From Rhodoferax sp. (GTDB lineage Bacteria > Pseudomonadota > Gammaproteobacteria > Burkholderiales > Burkholderiaceae_C), in NCBI GenBank assembly GCA_031291295.1, contig JARLJI010000132.1, positions 81,792 through 145,791 on the forward strand: a stretch of 64,000 bases of DNA. Reading direction: 5' to 3'. This document shows positions 25,375 through 35,275 of this stretch, one piece after another. Position 1 is the first letter of the stretch; every line of letters starts with the position of its first letter. The translations under genes and the position numbers were made by a program. A model generated the notes under the pieces. That model had not been told where the DNA came from. It saw nothing but the letters and a program-made list of their open reading frames with translations, and did not search any database.

Positions 25375-26433
25375 ATGAACTTTCTCGACGGTCACCTGTT
25401 CCCCGAAAACCAGCAACCCCTGATCATCACGGCCGCACCCTACGCGCCGGGATGGCTGCCCTCCGACTTTCCCGAAGACATCCCTGTCACGATGGAGGCG
25501 CAGATCCAGAAGGCGGTGGACTGCTACAACGCCGGCGCCACCGTGCTGCACCTGCATGTGCGCGAACTCGACGGCAGGGGCAGCAAGCGCCTGTCCAAGT
25601 TCAACGAGCTGATCGCCGGCGTGCGCAACGCGGTGCCCGAGATGATCATCCAGGTGGGCGGCTCGATCAGCTTCGCGCCCGAGACCGATGGTGCGGCGGC
25701 CAAATGGCTCTCCGACGACACGCGCCACATGCTGGCCGAGCTCGACCCCAAGCCCGACCAGGTCACGGTCACCGTCAACACCTCGCAGATGAATGTGACC
25801 GAGCAGGGTGAGGATGCTGACTTCAAGGGCACTTCGCGCGACATTCCCGCAATCTTCAACGCCTATAAAGAAATGACGGTGCCCTCCCAGCCCGGCTGGG
25901 TGGAGGAGCACATCCGCCGCCTCACCAAGGCCGGCATCCAGAGCGCCTTCCAGTGCTACAACATCAACAGCTTCGAGTCGGTGGAGCGTCTGATGCGCCG
26001 CGGCATCTACAAGGGCCCGCTGGTGATGAACTGGGTGGCGATTGGTGGCGGCATGGACAAACCCAGCGTCTACAGCCTGGGCAACTTCGTGCGCGACGTG
26101 CCAGATGGCGCGGTGCTGACGGTGGAGAGCAATGTGCGCAACGTGCTGCCCGTCAACATGTTCGGCATCGCCATGGGCCTGCATGTGCGTTGCGGCACCG
26201 AAGACGTCCTGTGGAACCAGGACCGCAGTGCCAAGGCCAGCACCGTCTCGCAAATCGAGCAGCTCGTGCGCATCTCACGCGAGTTCGGCCGCCCGATCGC
26301 CACGGCCCAGCAGGCCCGTGAGATCTCCAAGATTGGCGTGTTCTACGACACCGTGGAAGAGTCGCTGCAGGCCAACGGTTTCGCCCCCAACCGCAATGGC
26401 GGCAACCAGGGCTTCCTGCGCAAGACTGTCTGA
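25375..26433 (+). CDS. beta-keto acid cleavage enzyme (BKACE, DUF849), copy 3
   Basis: BKACE enzyme, 352 residues, with intact zinc-site motifs LHLHVREL and HVRCGTED (Thr in place of the Ile seen in copies 1 and 2). The start at 25375 matches the other copies and follows CCTGGAGACACACC. Substrate-loop residues (EQGEDADFKGTSRDIPA) differ from copies 1 and 2. It lies in the operon TauD-BKACE-(MarR remnant)-MDR. The predicted products are acetoacetate and an acyl-CoA. Confidence 0.92.
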   Translation: MNFLDGHLFPENQQPLIITAAPYAPGWLPSDFPEDIPVTMEAQIQKAVDCYNAGATVLHLHVRELDGRGSKRLSKFNELIAGVRNAVPEMIIQVGGSISFAPETDGAAAKWLSDDTRHMLAELDPKPDQVTVTVNTSQMNVTEQGEDADFKGTSRDIPAIFNAYKEMTVPSQPGWVEEHIRRLTKAGIQSAFQCYNINSFESVERLMRRGIYKGPLVMNWVAIGGGMDKPSVYSLGNFVRDVPDGAVLTVESNVRNVLPVNMFGIAMGLHVRCGTEDVLWNQDRSAKASTVSQIEQLVRISREFGRPIATAQQAREISKIGVFYDTVEESLQANGFAPNRNGGNQGFLRKTV

Positions 26434-26706
26434 ACAGGTTAAAGATATTAGGGCTGGCCGAGCGCCTGCAGGCCAAACACAACGGCGTCGTCTCACTCGT
26501 GTCGCGCTGCGAAGCCGCCGGGCTGGTCAGCCGCAGCGCCAGCCAGATCGACCTGCGCCGGGGCGAAGTGCGCCTGACGCCCCAGGGCGGGGAGTTGCCT
26601 GGCGCGGTTGGCGCAGCTGCACCGCAGCAAGCTGGCCTCGTTGCAGGCGCATCTGGGCCAGCCCGATCCGCTCCAGCCGCTCCAGGCCGGCAGCCAGAGG
26701 GCTTGA
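26434..26706 (+). pseudogene. MarR-family regulator remnant
   Basis: Fragment of a MarR-type winged-helix gene. One frame reads LAERLQAKHNGVVSLVSRCEA (recognition helix) and RGEVRLTPQGGEL (wing). After a frameshift near 26600 another frame continues LARLAQLHRSKLASLQAHLG and ends in TGA at 26704. The N-terminal dimerisation helix is missing. The first frame stays open into the MDR gene and can be mistaken for an N-terminal extension of it. Confidence 0.75.
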
Positions 26707-26807
26707 GCGGGCGAGTCTGGTGCCCGGCACAGCCCCGCGACACGCCGCGCGGTTTCGTGGCACGATTCGGCGCAAACCCCCTTCACCCCACCTTCAGGAG
26801 ACCCGAC

Positions 26808-27803
26808 ATGACATCCATCATCAGCAAAGCGGTTCGCATCGACCAGCAGGGCGGCCCCGAACAGCTCAAGCTCGTGGAAGTGACCGTGGGCGATCCGCGC
26901 CCCGGCGAAATCCGCATCCGCCACCGCGCCATCGGCCTGAACTTCATCGACGTGTACCAGCGCGACGGCCTGTACCCGATGCCGATGCCGCTGCAGCTCG
27001 GCATGGAAGCCTCGGGCGTGGTCGAGGCCGTGGGCGAGGGCGTGACGCACCTGCAGGTGGGCGACCGCGCCGCCTACGCCAGCCAGCCGCCCGGCAGCTA
27101 CTGCGAGGTGCGCGTGATGCCGGCCAAGTGCGTGTGCAAGCTGCCCGATGCCATCTCGTTCGAGACCGGCGCGGCCATGATGCTCAAGGGCCTGACCGCG
27201 CAGTACCTGCTGAAAAGAACGTTGCCGCAGGGCGGGCTGCAGGCTGGCGACTTCGTGCTGTTCCATGCCGCGGCCGGCGGCGTCGGGCTGATCGCCTGCC
27301 AGTGGGCCAAGGCCATGGGCCTGCAGCTGATCGGCACCGCCGGCTCGGACGCCAAATGCGCGCTGGCGCTGCAAAACGGGGCCGCGTTCGCCATCAACTA
27401 CGCAACCGAGGACTTCGCCGCGCGCGTGAAGGAAATCACGGGCGGCCAGGGCGTCAAGGTGGTGTACGACTCGGTCGGTAAGGACACCTTTGAAAAATCG
27501 CTCGACTGCCTGCGCCCGTTCGGCCTGCTGGCCAGCTTCGGCAATGCCTCCGGTCCGGTGCCGCCGTTCGCGCCCGGCATCCTGGCCGCCAAGGGCTCGC
27601 TCTACCTCACGCGCCAGACCCTGTTCCACCACATCACCACGCGCGAAAGCACGCAGGCCATGGCCGACGACCTGTTCGCCGTGGTGAGCAGCGGCCAGGT
27701 CAAGATCCACATCGACCAGCGCTTTCCGCTGGCCGAAGTGCGGCAGGCGCATATCGCGCTGGAAGCGCGCAAGACCACCGGCTGCACCATCCTGACGCTG
27801 TGA
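26808..27803 (+). CDS. quinone oxidoreductase-type MDR protein, copy 3
   Basis: Zinc-free NADPH:quinone oxidoreductase-type protein, 331 residues. GroES-like part GLNFIDVYQRDGLYP is close to the classical qor signature; the nucleotide loop is AAAGGVGLIACQWAK. It is more similar to housekeeping QOR than to copies 1 and 2. ATG 26808 follows TCAGGAGACCCGAC. The upstream in-frame open stretch (from 26499) is the MarR remnant and is not part of the protein. It is last in the TauD-BKACE-MDR group. Confidence 0.9.
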   Translation: MTSIISKAVRIDQQGGPEQLKLVEVTVGDPRPGEIRIRHRAIGLNFIDVYQRDGLYPMPMPLQLGMEASGVVEAVGEGVTHLQVGDRAAYASQPPGSYCEVRVMPAKCVCKLPDAISFETGAAMMLKGLTAQYLLKRTLPQGGLQAGDFVLFHAAAGGVGLIACQWAKAMGLQLIGTAGSDAKCALALQNGAAFAINYATEDFAARVKEITGGQGVKVVYDSVGKDTFEKSLDCLRPFGLLASFGNASGPVPPFAPGILAAKGSLYLTRQTLFHHITTRESTQAMADDLFAVVSSGQVKIHIDQRFPLAEVRQAHIALEARKTTGCTILTL

Positions 27804-27895
27804 CGAAGTTGTTGCCGGACCCGGTCTGGCTGGCTCTGTTTTGAAGCAAGCTGGGTTCCAATGGAGCCCGTACCCACCACCTGCTGAGTCCCGCC

Positions 27896-28903
27896 ATGCT
27901 CCGGCCCCGTTTTTTACCCGACAACTTCACACTGGCGCTGGTCACCACGGTGGCACTGGCCAGTTGGTGGCCGGCGCGCGGCGCGCTCGCGCCGGCTTTT
28001 GAGACCCTGACCAGCGTGGCCATCGGCCTGCTGTTCTTCCTGCACGGCGCCAAGCTCTCGCGCCAGGCCATCATCGCCGGCGCCACCCACTGGCGGCTGC
28101 ATCTGCTGGTGCTGGCCAGTACCTTTGTGATGTTTCCGCTGTTCGGGCTGGCGCTCAAGCCGCTGCTGGGGCCGCTGGTCACGCCCGACCTGTACCTGGG
28201 CGTGCTGTTCCTGTGCATGCTGCCGGCCACGGTGCAGTCGTCCATCGCCTTTACCTCGATCGCGCGCGGCAACGTGGCGGCCGCCGTGTGCAGCGCCTCG
28301 GCCTCCACGCTGATCGGGATATTCGTCACGCCCGTGCTGGTCAGCCTGTTCGTGGTGCCGCACCATGCGGGGGGCGCCAGCGCCTGGGGCTCGATTGGCC
28401 ACATCATGCTGCAGCTGATGGCGCCCTTTGTCGCCGGGCAGTTGCTGCGCGGCTGGATCGGCCCCTGGCTGGGACGCTACAGCGGTGCGCTCAAATTCGT
28501 CGACCAGGGCTCGATCTTGCTGGTGGTCTACACCGCGTTCAGCGCCGCCGTGGTGCAGGGCCTGTGGAAACAGGTGTCGCTCTCAAGCCTGGCCGGCCTG
28601 CTGGTGGTATGCGTGGTGCTGCTGGCGCTGATGCTGGCGCTGACCGGCTGGAGCGCGCGCCGGCTGGGATTTTCCAGGGAAGACGAAATCACCATCGTAT
28701 TTTGCGGCTCCAAGAAAAGCCTGGCCAGCGGCATTCCCATGGCCAAGGTGCTGTTCGCCGCGCATGTCGTCGGCGCCGTCGTGCTGCCGCTGATGCTGTT
28801 CCACCAGATCCAGCTGATGGTCTGCGCGGTGCTGGCGCGTCGCTATGCCCGGCGCCTGGACGCCGCGCCCGCGCAAGACGAGGCGGCGGCGCCGACTCGG
28901 TAG
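27896..28903 (+). CDS. SBF-like (bile acid:sodium symporter family) transporter
   Basis: Integral membrane protein, 335 residues, with about ten hydrophobic segments, of the SBF-like/YfeH type (PF13593-like). Typical blocks are the LHGAKLS region near residue 50, LPATVQSSIAFTSIARGN around residue 110, and FCGSKKSLASGIPMAKVLF near residue 270. It presumably co-transports an organic anion with sodium. ATG 27896 has no strong ribosome-binding site. It is separated from the MDR gene by 92 bases and convergent with the Na/Pi cotransporter gene. Confidence 0.85.
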   Translation: MLRPRFLPDNFTLALVTTVALASWWPARGALAPAFETLTSVAIGLLFFLHGAKLSRQAIIAGATHWRLHLLVLASTFVMFPLFGLALKPLLGPLVTPDLYLGVLFLCMLPATVQSSIAFTSIARGNVAAAVCSASASTLIGIFVTPVLVSLFVVPHHAGGASAWGSIGHIMLQLMAPFVAGQLLRGWIGPWLGRYSGALKFVDQGSILLVVYTAFSAAVVQGLWKQVSLSSLAGLLVVCVVLLALMLALTGWSARRLGFSREDEITIVFCGSKKSLASGIPMAKVLFAAHVVGAVVLPLMLFHQIQLMVCAVLARRYARRLDAAPAQDEAAAPTR

Positions 28904-28934
28904 CCACCCCCGCATTGGCGACCTCGCGTCGGCC

Positions 28935-30605
28935 TCAGCGGGGCGGGGTGTCGCCGGCCAGCGCCGTGGCTTTAAGCCGGTTCGGCGCTAGCGCGCCGGC
29001 CGACTCCAGAATCGGGTAGGCGATCGAGCAGATGTGGGAGTTGATGCGCTTGAGATCGCTGATCAGGTCGATGTGCAGCGAGCTGGTCTCGATGCTCAGC
29101 ACGCTGTTGCCGCTCAGGCGGTCCAGGTGCGCCGTGGCGTAACTGCGCTCCAGGTCGCGAAAGCGCATTTTTTCCTCGATCAGTCTCTGTGCGTCATGCA
29201 CATTGCCGTTCAGGAACACGCTCATGCCCAGGCGCAGGTTGTCCACCAGCCGCGCGTGCAGCTCGCTGATCTCGGCCATACCGGCCTCCGAGAAGCTGCG
29301 CCCCGCCTTGATCTTCTTGTCTTCCACATCGATGATCACGCGCTCGACGATGTCGCCGATCTGCTCCATGTTGATGGTGAAGCTGATGATGTCGGCCCAG
29401 CGCCGGCTCTCTGCCTCGTCGAGGGCCTCGCGCGGGATCTTGGTCATGTAGTACTTGATGGCCGAATACAGCTCATCCACCGTGTCGTCCATCTTGCGCA
29501 GCTCCTGGGCCAGCCGCAAGTCGTTGGTCTTGATCACGGTGAGCATGCCATTCATCATGGTCTCCACCACATCCGCCTGGTGCAGGGCCTCGCGCGCGGC
29601 GCAGGAGATGGCCAGCGAGGGCATGGGCAGCGCCGACGGGTCGAGGTGGCGCGGGCGCATCTGCGAGGCGGACGTGTCCGGCTTCTTCGGCAGCAGCCTG
29701 GCGACCAGGCGCGCCACCGGCTGCGTCAGGCCGATGAAGGCCACGCTCATGATGACGTTGAAGCCCAGGTGGAACAGCACCACGCCGTGCGTGGGGCTGG
29801 GGAGCAGCGGCTCCACGTGGCGCAGCCACAGGCCGACGCAGGGCGCCATCAGTGCCACGCCCATCGCCTTGAACACCAGGTTGCCGACGGAGACCTGCCG
29901 CACCTCGACGGCCGATTTGGCAGTCGTGAGCACGGCGGCCACGCCGCTGCCCAGGTTGGCGCCCAGCACCAGGCCCAGCGCCACGTCCAGCGAGATCATG
30001 CTGGAAGCGGCCAGCGCCGCGATCAGCAGCACCACGGCCAGGCTCGAGTAGGCCATCACGGCCAGCACCACGCCCAGGATGATTTCGGTCGGCATGTCGC
30101 TGCCGACCGAACCCAGCAGGGCGCGCACAGCGGGCGTGGCCAGCAGCGGCGCGGCGGACGCCATGATCAGCTGCAGCGCCAGCAGGATCAGCCCCAGGCC
30201 GATCACGACCCGGCCGATGCGCCCGGCCAGCGTGTCCTGGCGCGTGAGGAACAGCACCACGCCGGTGAAAATGAACAGCGGCGAGAGCCAGGACAGATCG
30301 AACGAGAACAGCACGACCATCAGCGCGGTGCCGATGTCGGCCCCGCGCATCACGGCCAGCGCGGCCGGCAGCGTGATCAGGCCCTGACCGACGAAGGACG
30401 AGGTCATCAGCGAGGTCGCGGTGCTGGACTGCAGCAGCGCCGTCACGCCGATGCCCGACAGCGCAGCCGTGAAGCGGTTACCCAGGCTGCGCGCGAGCAC
30501 CTGCCGCAAATTGCTGCCGAACGCGCGCAGCACCCCCGTGCGCACCAGCTGCGTGCCCCACACCAGCAGCGCGACGTCGGCGAACAGGTTGAGCAGGTCC
30601 TTCAT
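28935..30605 (-). CDS. Na/Pi cotransporter family protein with PhoU-like C-terminus
   Basis: Membrane protein of the NptA/YjbB type, 556 residues. The N-terminal half has 8-9 hydrophobic segments with the signature LLQSSTATSLM (about residue 57) and a second, degenerate repeat AYSSLAVVLL. The C-terminal part (about 340-540) is helical and PhoU-like. It likely moves phosphate with sodium and senses phosphate status. The start is 7 bases after the lspA stop, so it is the last gene of a ribF-ileS-lspA-cotransporter run. Its attachment to lspA is probably positional rather than functional. Confidence 0.88.
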   Translation of the reverse strand: MKDLLNLFADVALLVWGTQLVRTGVLRAFGSNLRQVLARSLGNRFTAALSGIGVTALLQSSTATSLMTSSFVGQGLITLPAALAVMRGADIGTALMVVLFSFDLSWLSPLFIFTGVVLFLTRQDTLAGRIGRVVIGLGLILLALQLIMASAAPLLATPAVRALLGSVGSDMPTEIILGVVLAVMAYSSLAVVLLIAALAASSMISLDVALGLVLGANLGSGVAAVLTTAKSAVEVRQVSVGNLVFKAMGVALMAPCVGLWLRHVEPLLPSPTHGVVLFHLGFNVIMSVAFIGLTQPVARLVARLLPKKPDTSASQMRPRHLDPSALPMPSLAISCAAREALHQADVVETMMNGMLTVIKTNDLRLAQELRKMDDTVDELYSAIKYYMTKIPREALDEAESRRWADIISFTINMEQIGDIVERVIIDVEDKKIKAGRSFSEAGMAEISELHARLVDNLRLGMSVFLNGNVHDAQRLIEEKMRFRDLERSYATAHLDRLSGNSVLSIETSSLHIDLISDLKRINSHICSIAYPILESAGALAPNRLKATALAGDTPPR

Positions 30606-30612
30606 GCAGGGC

Positions 30613-31113
30613 CTACCGGCCGCGTCGCACCCGGCGCAGTTCGTCGAGGATCAGGCAGGCCGCCCCCAGCGTGATGGCGCTGTCGGCCAGGTTGAAGGCC
30701 GGAAAGTGTGCGCCGTGCCAATGAAAGTCCAGGAAATCCACCACGTAGCTGTGCAGCAGCCGGTCCAGCACATTGCCCACGGCACCGCCCAGGATGCAGG
30801 CCAGCGCGAACGAGAACAGTTTTTGCCCGGCGTGCGACTTGAGCAGCCACACAATCAGCAGCGCCGCCACCACGCCGATGGCGGTGAAAAACCAGCGCTG
30901 CCAGCCCGAGGCCGCCGCCAGGAACGAAAACGCCGCGCCGGCATTGTGCACCCGCACCACGTTGAAGAAGCTGGTGACCGCGGTGCTAGCGCCGAGCTGG
31001 TAGTAGCCCAGGATCAACACCTTGGTGAACTGGTCCAGGATCAGCACGATCAGGGCCAGGCCCAGCCAGGGCAGCAGGCTGCCTGAGGATTTGACGAAGC
31101 TGCTCTTGGCCAT
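30613..31113 (-). CDS. lspA: lipoprotein signal peptidase (SPase II)
   Basis: Aspartyl protease of the inner membrane that removes signal peptides from prolipoproteins, 166 residues with four TM helices. Both catalytic Asp motifs are visible: GNVLDRL and FNLADSAI, together with [11 protein letters not shown]. Its ATG (31113) overlaps the ileS stop as TGATG; a GTG one codon upstream is also possible. This ileS-lspA coupling is common in proteobacteria. Confidence 0.96.
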   Translation of the reverse strand: MAKSSFVKSSGSLLPWLGLALIVLILDQFTKVLILGYYQLGASTAVTSFFNVVRVHNAGAAFSFLAAASGWQRWFFTAIGVVAALLIVWLLKSHAGQKLFSFALACILGGAVGNVLDRLLHSYVVDFLDFHWHGAHFPAFNLADSAITLGAACLILDELRRVRRGR

Positions 31114-33986
31114 CACGCAAACTCCCGCACTTCACCCGCGCCGAACAGGTTGCTGGTGCAGCGAGTGCAAAGCGTCGGGTGCGCCGGGTCGTGGCCGACG
31201 TCAAAGCGGTAGTGCCAGCAGCGCTCGCATTTGGCATCAATACTGGCCGTAGCCTTTATCTGAAGCGCATCAGACGCTACCAAATCAATAGCCGATGTGA
31301 TGAACACGAACTTCAGGTCGTCACCGAGACTGGCGAGCAGGGCATGGTCCTCGGCGCCTACTGCCAGGAACACATTGGCCTGCAATGACGAGCCGACCTG
31401 GCCGTGTGCGCGCAGGGCTTCTATGTCCTTGTTTACGGCATCGCGCAGTTCGCGGATGCGCGACCATTTGGCCAGCAGATCGGCATCGGGTGCGGCCAGT
31501 TCGCTGTAGGTTTCCATGAAGATGGATTCGCTCTGGCCCGCAAACTTCCAGGCCTCCTCGGCGGTGAAGGAGAGGAACGGCGCCATCCAGCGCAGCATGG
31601 CCTGGGTGATGTGCCACAGCGCGGTTTGCGCACTGCGCCGCGCCAGACTCTTGGGCGCCGTGGTGTAGAGCCGGTCTTTAAGGATGTCGAGGTAGAACGA
31701 GCCCAGGTCTTCACTGCAATAGATCTGCAGCTTGGACACGACTGGGTGGAATTCATACACCTTGTAGTGCGCCAGGATGTCGGCCTGCAGCTGCGCGGCG
31801 CGGGCCAGCGCGTAGCGGTCGATCTCCAGCATCTCGTTCACGGGCACCGCATCGGTCGTGATGTCGAAGTCGCTGGTGTTCGCCAGCAGGAACTTCAGCG
31901 TGTTGCGCACGCGCCGGTAGGTGTCCACGACCCGCGCGAGGATCTTGTCGTCGCCGGCGATGTCGCCCGAGTAGTCGCTGGCGGCCACCCACAGGCGGAT
32001 GATTTCGGCGCCGAGTTTTTTCGACACGTTCTGCGGGTCGATGCCGTTGCCCAGCGACTTGCTCATCTTGCGGCCCTGGCTGTCCACCGTGAAGCCGTGC
32101 GTCAGCAGGCCGCGGTAGGGCGCGCGGTCCTCCATCGCGCAGGCGATCAGGAGCGACGAATGGAACCAGCCGCGGTGCTGGTCGTGGCCTTCCAGGTACA
32201 GGTCGGCCTCGGGGCCGCTCTCGTGGTGGTTGTCCGGGTGCGTGCCGCGCAGCACGTGAAAGAAGGTCGAGCCCGAGTCGAACCAGACCTCCAGGATGTC
32301 GGCGCTCTTGGTGTAGTGCGGCGCGTCGGCAGCGCCCAGGATCTCTTCGGCCGTCACGCGACTCCAGGCCTCGATGCCGCCGCGCTCGACGATATCGGCG
32401 GCCTGGTCGAGGATCTCCATGGTGCGTGGGTGCAGCTCGCCCGAATCCTTGTGCAGGAAGAACGGGATCGGCACGCCCCAGCTGCGCTGGCGCGAGATGC
32501 ACCAGTCGGGCCGGCCCGCGATCATGTCGCGCAGGCGCGTCTTGCCGTTTTCCGGATAGAAGCGGGTCTGCTCGATGGCATCGAGCGCGAGCTGGCGCAA
32601 GGGCTTGGGCGCCTTGTCCTTGGTGAACACGCCAACGCCTTCGTCCATGCGGATGAACCACTGGGCCGCGGCGCGGTAAATCACCGGTGTCTTGTGGCGC
32701 CAGCAGTGCGGGTAGCTGTGGCTGATGGTCGCGGTGGCGAGCAGGCGGCCGGCGTTCTGCAGTGCCTCGATGATGACCGGCACGGCCTTCCAGATGTTCT
32801 GCCCGCCGAACAGCGGAAAGTCGGGTGCGTACGAGCCGTTGCCCTGCACCGGATTCAGGATGTCGTCGTAGGCCAGGCCATGCGCGACGCAGGAGTTGAA
32901 GTCGTCCACGCCGTAGGCCGGCGAGGAATGGACCAGGCCGGTGCCGTCGCTGGCCGTGGCGTAGTCGGCCAGGTAGACGGGCGACAGGCGCTGGTAGCCG
33001 TGCACCCCGTGGTCGTCCTTGACGTCATACAGCGGGTGCTCGAATTCGAGGCCACCGAGCTGCTTGCCTTGGACCGTTGCCAGCACGGTGCCGGCCAGAT
33101 GGTAGCGCTGCAGGCACTGCTCGACCAGCGAGGCGGCCAGGATTAGCAGGCCGCGCTCGGTATCCACCAGCGCGTAGTCGAGCTCGGGGTTCAGGTTGAT
33201 CGCCTGGTTCGCGGGAATCGTCCACGCGGTGGTGGTCCAGATCACGGCGAAGGCATCCTTCTCCAGCGCGGGGAGGCCGAACGCCGCCGCGAGCTTGGCG
33301 GGCTCGTGCGCCTTGAAGGCCACGTCGATGGTCTGGCTCTTCTTGTCGGCGTATTCGATCTCGAACTCGGCCAGCGAGGAGCCGCAATCGAAGCACCAGT
33401 ACACGGGCTTGAGTCCGCGGTACACGAAGCCGCGCTCGATCACGCGCTTGAAGGCGCGCAGCTCGCCGGCCTCGTTGGCGAAGTCCATCGTTTTGTAGGG
33501 GTGGTCCCATTCGCCCAGCACACCCAGGCGCTGGAAGTCGGCCATCTGCTGCGCGATCTGCTCGGTGGCGTAGGCGCGGCTTTTCGCCTGCATCTCGTCG
33601 CGGCTCAGGTTGCGGCCGTATTTTTTCTCGATCGCGTTCTCGATCGGCAGGCCGTGGCAGTCCCAGCCCGGCACGTAGAGCGCATCGAAGCCCTCGAGCT
33701 GGCGCGCCTTGGTGATCATGTCCTTGAGGATCTTGTTGACCGCGTGGCCCATGTGGATCTGGCCGTTGGCATAGGGCGGGCCGTCGTGCAGGATGAATTT
33801 CGGTGCGCCATGGCGCGCGTCGCGCAGGCGGTGGTACAGGCCCTGCTCGTTCCATTCCTTGACCCAGCCCGGCTCGCGCTTGGGCAGGTCGCCGCGCATC
33901 GGAAACGGGGTGTCGGGCAGGTTCAGGGTGCTGCGGTAATCGGTTTTGGCAACGGGGTCAGCGGAAGTGTTATCGGTCATGGCCAT
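31113..33986 (-). CDS. ileS: isoleucyl-tRNA synthetase
   Basis: Class I aminoacyl-tRNA synthetase, 957 residues. It charges tRNA-Ile in the cytoplasm and edits misactivated valine in its CP1 domain. HIGH is read as HMGH ([13 protein letters not shown]), KMSKS as [10 protein letters not shown], and the C-terminal zinc finger as CERCWHYR plus CTRC. Just before the zinc finger the segment [15 protein letters not shown] is encoded by a dispersed palindromic element (31238-31292) that does not disturb the frame. The gene is preceded by ribF and overlaps lspA. Confidence 0.97.
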   Translation of the reverse strand: MAMTDNTSADPVAKTDYRSTLNLPDTPFPMRGDLPKREPGWVKEWNEQGLYHRLRDARHGAPKFILHDGPPYANGQIHMGHAVNKILKDMITKARQLEGFDALYVPGWDCHGLPIENAIEKKYGRNLSRDEMQAKSRAYATEQIAQQMADFQRLGVLGEWDHPYKTMDFANEAGELRAFKRVIERGFVYRGLKPVYWCFDCGSSLAEFEIEYADKKSQTIDVAFKAHEPAKLAAAFGLPALEKDAFAVIWTTTAWTIPANQAINLNPELDYALVDTERGLLILAASLVEQCLQRYHLAGTVLATVQGKQLGGLEFEHPLYDVKDDHGVHGYQRLSPVYLADYATASDGTGLVHSSPAYGVDDFNSCVAHGLAYDDILNPVQGNGSYAPDFPLFGGQNIWKAVPVIIEALQNAGRLLATATISHSYPHCWRHKTPVIYRAAAQWFIRMDEGVGVFTKDKAPKPLRQLALDAIEQTRFYPENGKTRLRDMIAGRPDWCISRQRSWGVPIPFFLHKDSGELHPRTMEILDQAADIVERGGIEAWSRVTAEEILGAADAPHYTKSADILEVWFDSGSTFFHVLRGTHPDNHHESGPEADLYLEGHDQHRGWFHSSLLIACAMEDRAPYRGLLTHGFTVDSQGRKMSKSLGNGIDPQNVSKKLGAEIIRLWVAASDYSGDIAGDDKILARVVDTYRRVRNTLKFLLANTSDFDITTDAVPVNEMLEIDRYALARAAQLQADILAHYKVYEFHPVVSKLQIYCSEDLGSFYLDILKDRLYTTAPKSLARRSAQTALWHITQAMLRWMAPFLSFTAEEAWKFAGQSESIFMETYSELAAPDADLLAKWSRIRELRDAVNKDIEALRAHGQVGSSLQANVFLAVGAEDHALLASLGDDLKFVFITSAIDLVASDALQIKATASIDAKCERCWHYRFDVGHDPAHPTLCTRCTSNLFGAGEVREFA
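31238..31292 (+). repeat. dispersed palindromic element, copy 3 (inside ileS)
   Basis: About 55 bases, reading GTAGCCTTTATC, a spacer, then CGCTACCAAATCAATAGC. It aligns with the copies at 5071 and 50457. It encodes the flexible linker before the IleRS zinc finger. Confidence 0.65.
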
Positions 33987-34092
33987 GCCTTAATGAGCTT
34001 GTCGTTCCGGCGCACGGGCCGGAATCCGGAAAAGGGGTTGCACGAGGGGGCTTGCGGGGGCTTGCGAAATGGCCTTCGCAATGGCGGTCGGG

Positions 34093-35103
34093 TCAAATTC
34101 GGTCGCGCGTGGTCTGGCGATGGGTTTGCCCGTGCATCGACGCGAAAAACGCACGCGCATCCAGGCAGTCCCGGGCGATGCCTGCCTTCAGGGCGTCCAG
34201 ACCTTCGTACTTCAGTTCGTCATGCAGTTTGTGCAGCAGCTCCACCCGGATGATTTTACCGTACCCACCCACAGGCCCCAGAGCGGCTGGCCAGTCCAGG
34301 CAATGCGTTTCCAGCAGCACGCGTCCGCCGTTCACATCGTGTGGGTCCAGCGACGGGCGAATCCCCAGGTTGGCGACGCCGGGTAACGGCTGCTCGGACA
34401 GGCCGTGCACCTGCACCGCAAAGATCCCGCTGGCGGCCGGCTTCCAGTGCGCAAAGCGCAGGTTCAGGGTCGGAAACCCCAGGTCGCGCCCGAGCTTGCG
34501 CCCATGCACCACATGGCCGCTGATGCTGTAGGGGCGCCCGAGCAGGCTTGCGGCGTCATCCAGGCGGCCCTGGCCCAGCGCCTCGCGCACCGCGGAGCTG
34601 GACACGCGCAGGCCGTGCACCTCGTAGCTGTTCATGCGCGCCACATCGAAACCGGCCGCGGCGCCGGCGGCATCCAGCATGGCGTAGTCCCCCGCGCGCT
34701 TGGCGCCGAAGCGGAAGTCGTCGCCTACCAGCACATATTTGGCGCCCAGGCCGCGCACCAGCACGTCATCGATGAACGCTTGTGGCGACTGGGAGGCGAG
34801 CCGCGCGTCGAACGGCATCACTATGGTTTGATCGACGCCGCAGCGCGCCAGCTCGGTCAGCTTGTCGCGCAGGGTGCCGATGCGCGCCGGCGCCAGCTCG
34901 GGTTTGTGCGCAACGGCAGCAAAGTAGTCGCGCGGATGCGGCTCGAAAGTCATCACGCAGCTGGGCACGCCGCGGTGCCGCGCCTCGTTGTTCAGCAGCG
35001 CCAGCATGGCCTGGTGGCCGCGGTGCATGCCATCGAAGTTGCCGATCGTCAGCGCGCAGGCGGTGGAGATGCCCGGGTAGTGGAAACCACGAAAAATCAG
35101 CAT
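34093..35103 (-). CDS. ribF: bifunctional riboflavin kinase/FAD synthetase
   Basis: Makes FMN and FAD from riboflavin and ATP; 336 residues. The N-terminal adenylyltransferase domain has TIGNFDGMHRGHQAML, and the C-terminal riboflavin kinase domain has GRKLGRDLGFPTLNL and GVANLGIRPSLD. It is first in the ribF-ileS-lspA-cotransporter run, 106 bases before ileS. A dispersed palindromic element lies 5-59 bases upstream of the start and must be part of its promoter or 5' leader. Confidence 0.96.
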   Translation of the reverse strand: MLIFRGFHYPGISTACALTIGNFDGMHRGHQAMLALLNNEARHRGVPSCVMTFEPHPRDYFAAVAHKPELAPARIGTLRDKLTELARCGVDQTIVMPFDARLASQSPQAFIDDVLVRGLGAKYVLVGDDFRFGAKRAGDYAMLDAAGAAAGFDVARMNSYEVHGLRVSSSAVREALGQGRLDDAASLLGRPYSISGHVVHGRKLGRDLGFPTLNLRFAHWKPAASGIFAVQVHGLSEQPLPGVANLGIRPSLDPHDVNGGRVLLETHCLDWPAALGPVGGYGKIIRVELLHKLHDELKYEGLDALKAGIARDCLDARAFFASMHGQTHRQTTRDRI

Positions 35104-35108
35104 GGCGT

Positions 35109-35162
35109 GTTATCGTTTTGATAGCAGATCGCGCCCGTCGCGCATGGGCCTGACGCTAAATT
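35109..35162 (-). repeat. dispersed palindromic element, copy 4 (ribF leader)
   Basis: The complement reads AGGCCCATGCGC, a spacer, then CTGCTATCAAAACGATAAC. It matches the element family and begins 5 bases upstream of the ribF start codon. Confidence 0.65.
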
Positions 35163-35275
35163 GTCATGAAAAGAGTATATTGTGACTCAGCCGGGTTGCT
35201 GCCGTCGTGCAGCGATCGACTTGAAAATGAATCGCTGCGTGCCAGTAGTTTTTAAACTGTTGTTGGAGGCGTGTT

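Noticed and set aside
26499..26807. MarR-MDR fusion protein
   Set aside because: The MarR part lacks its N-terminal half and continues in another frame; MDR copy 3 has its own AGGAG and ATG at 26808.
29034..30674. 546-codon plus-strand frame opposite the Na/Pi cotransporter
   Set aside because: Extreme His/Gln/Arg composition and no family features; it is the complement of a convincing transporter gene.
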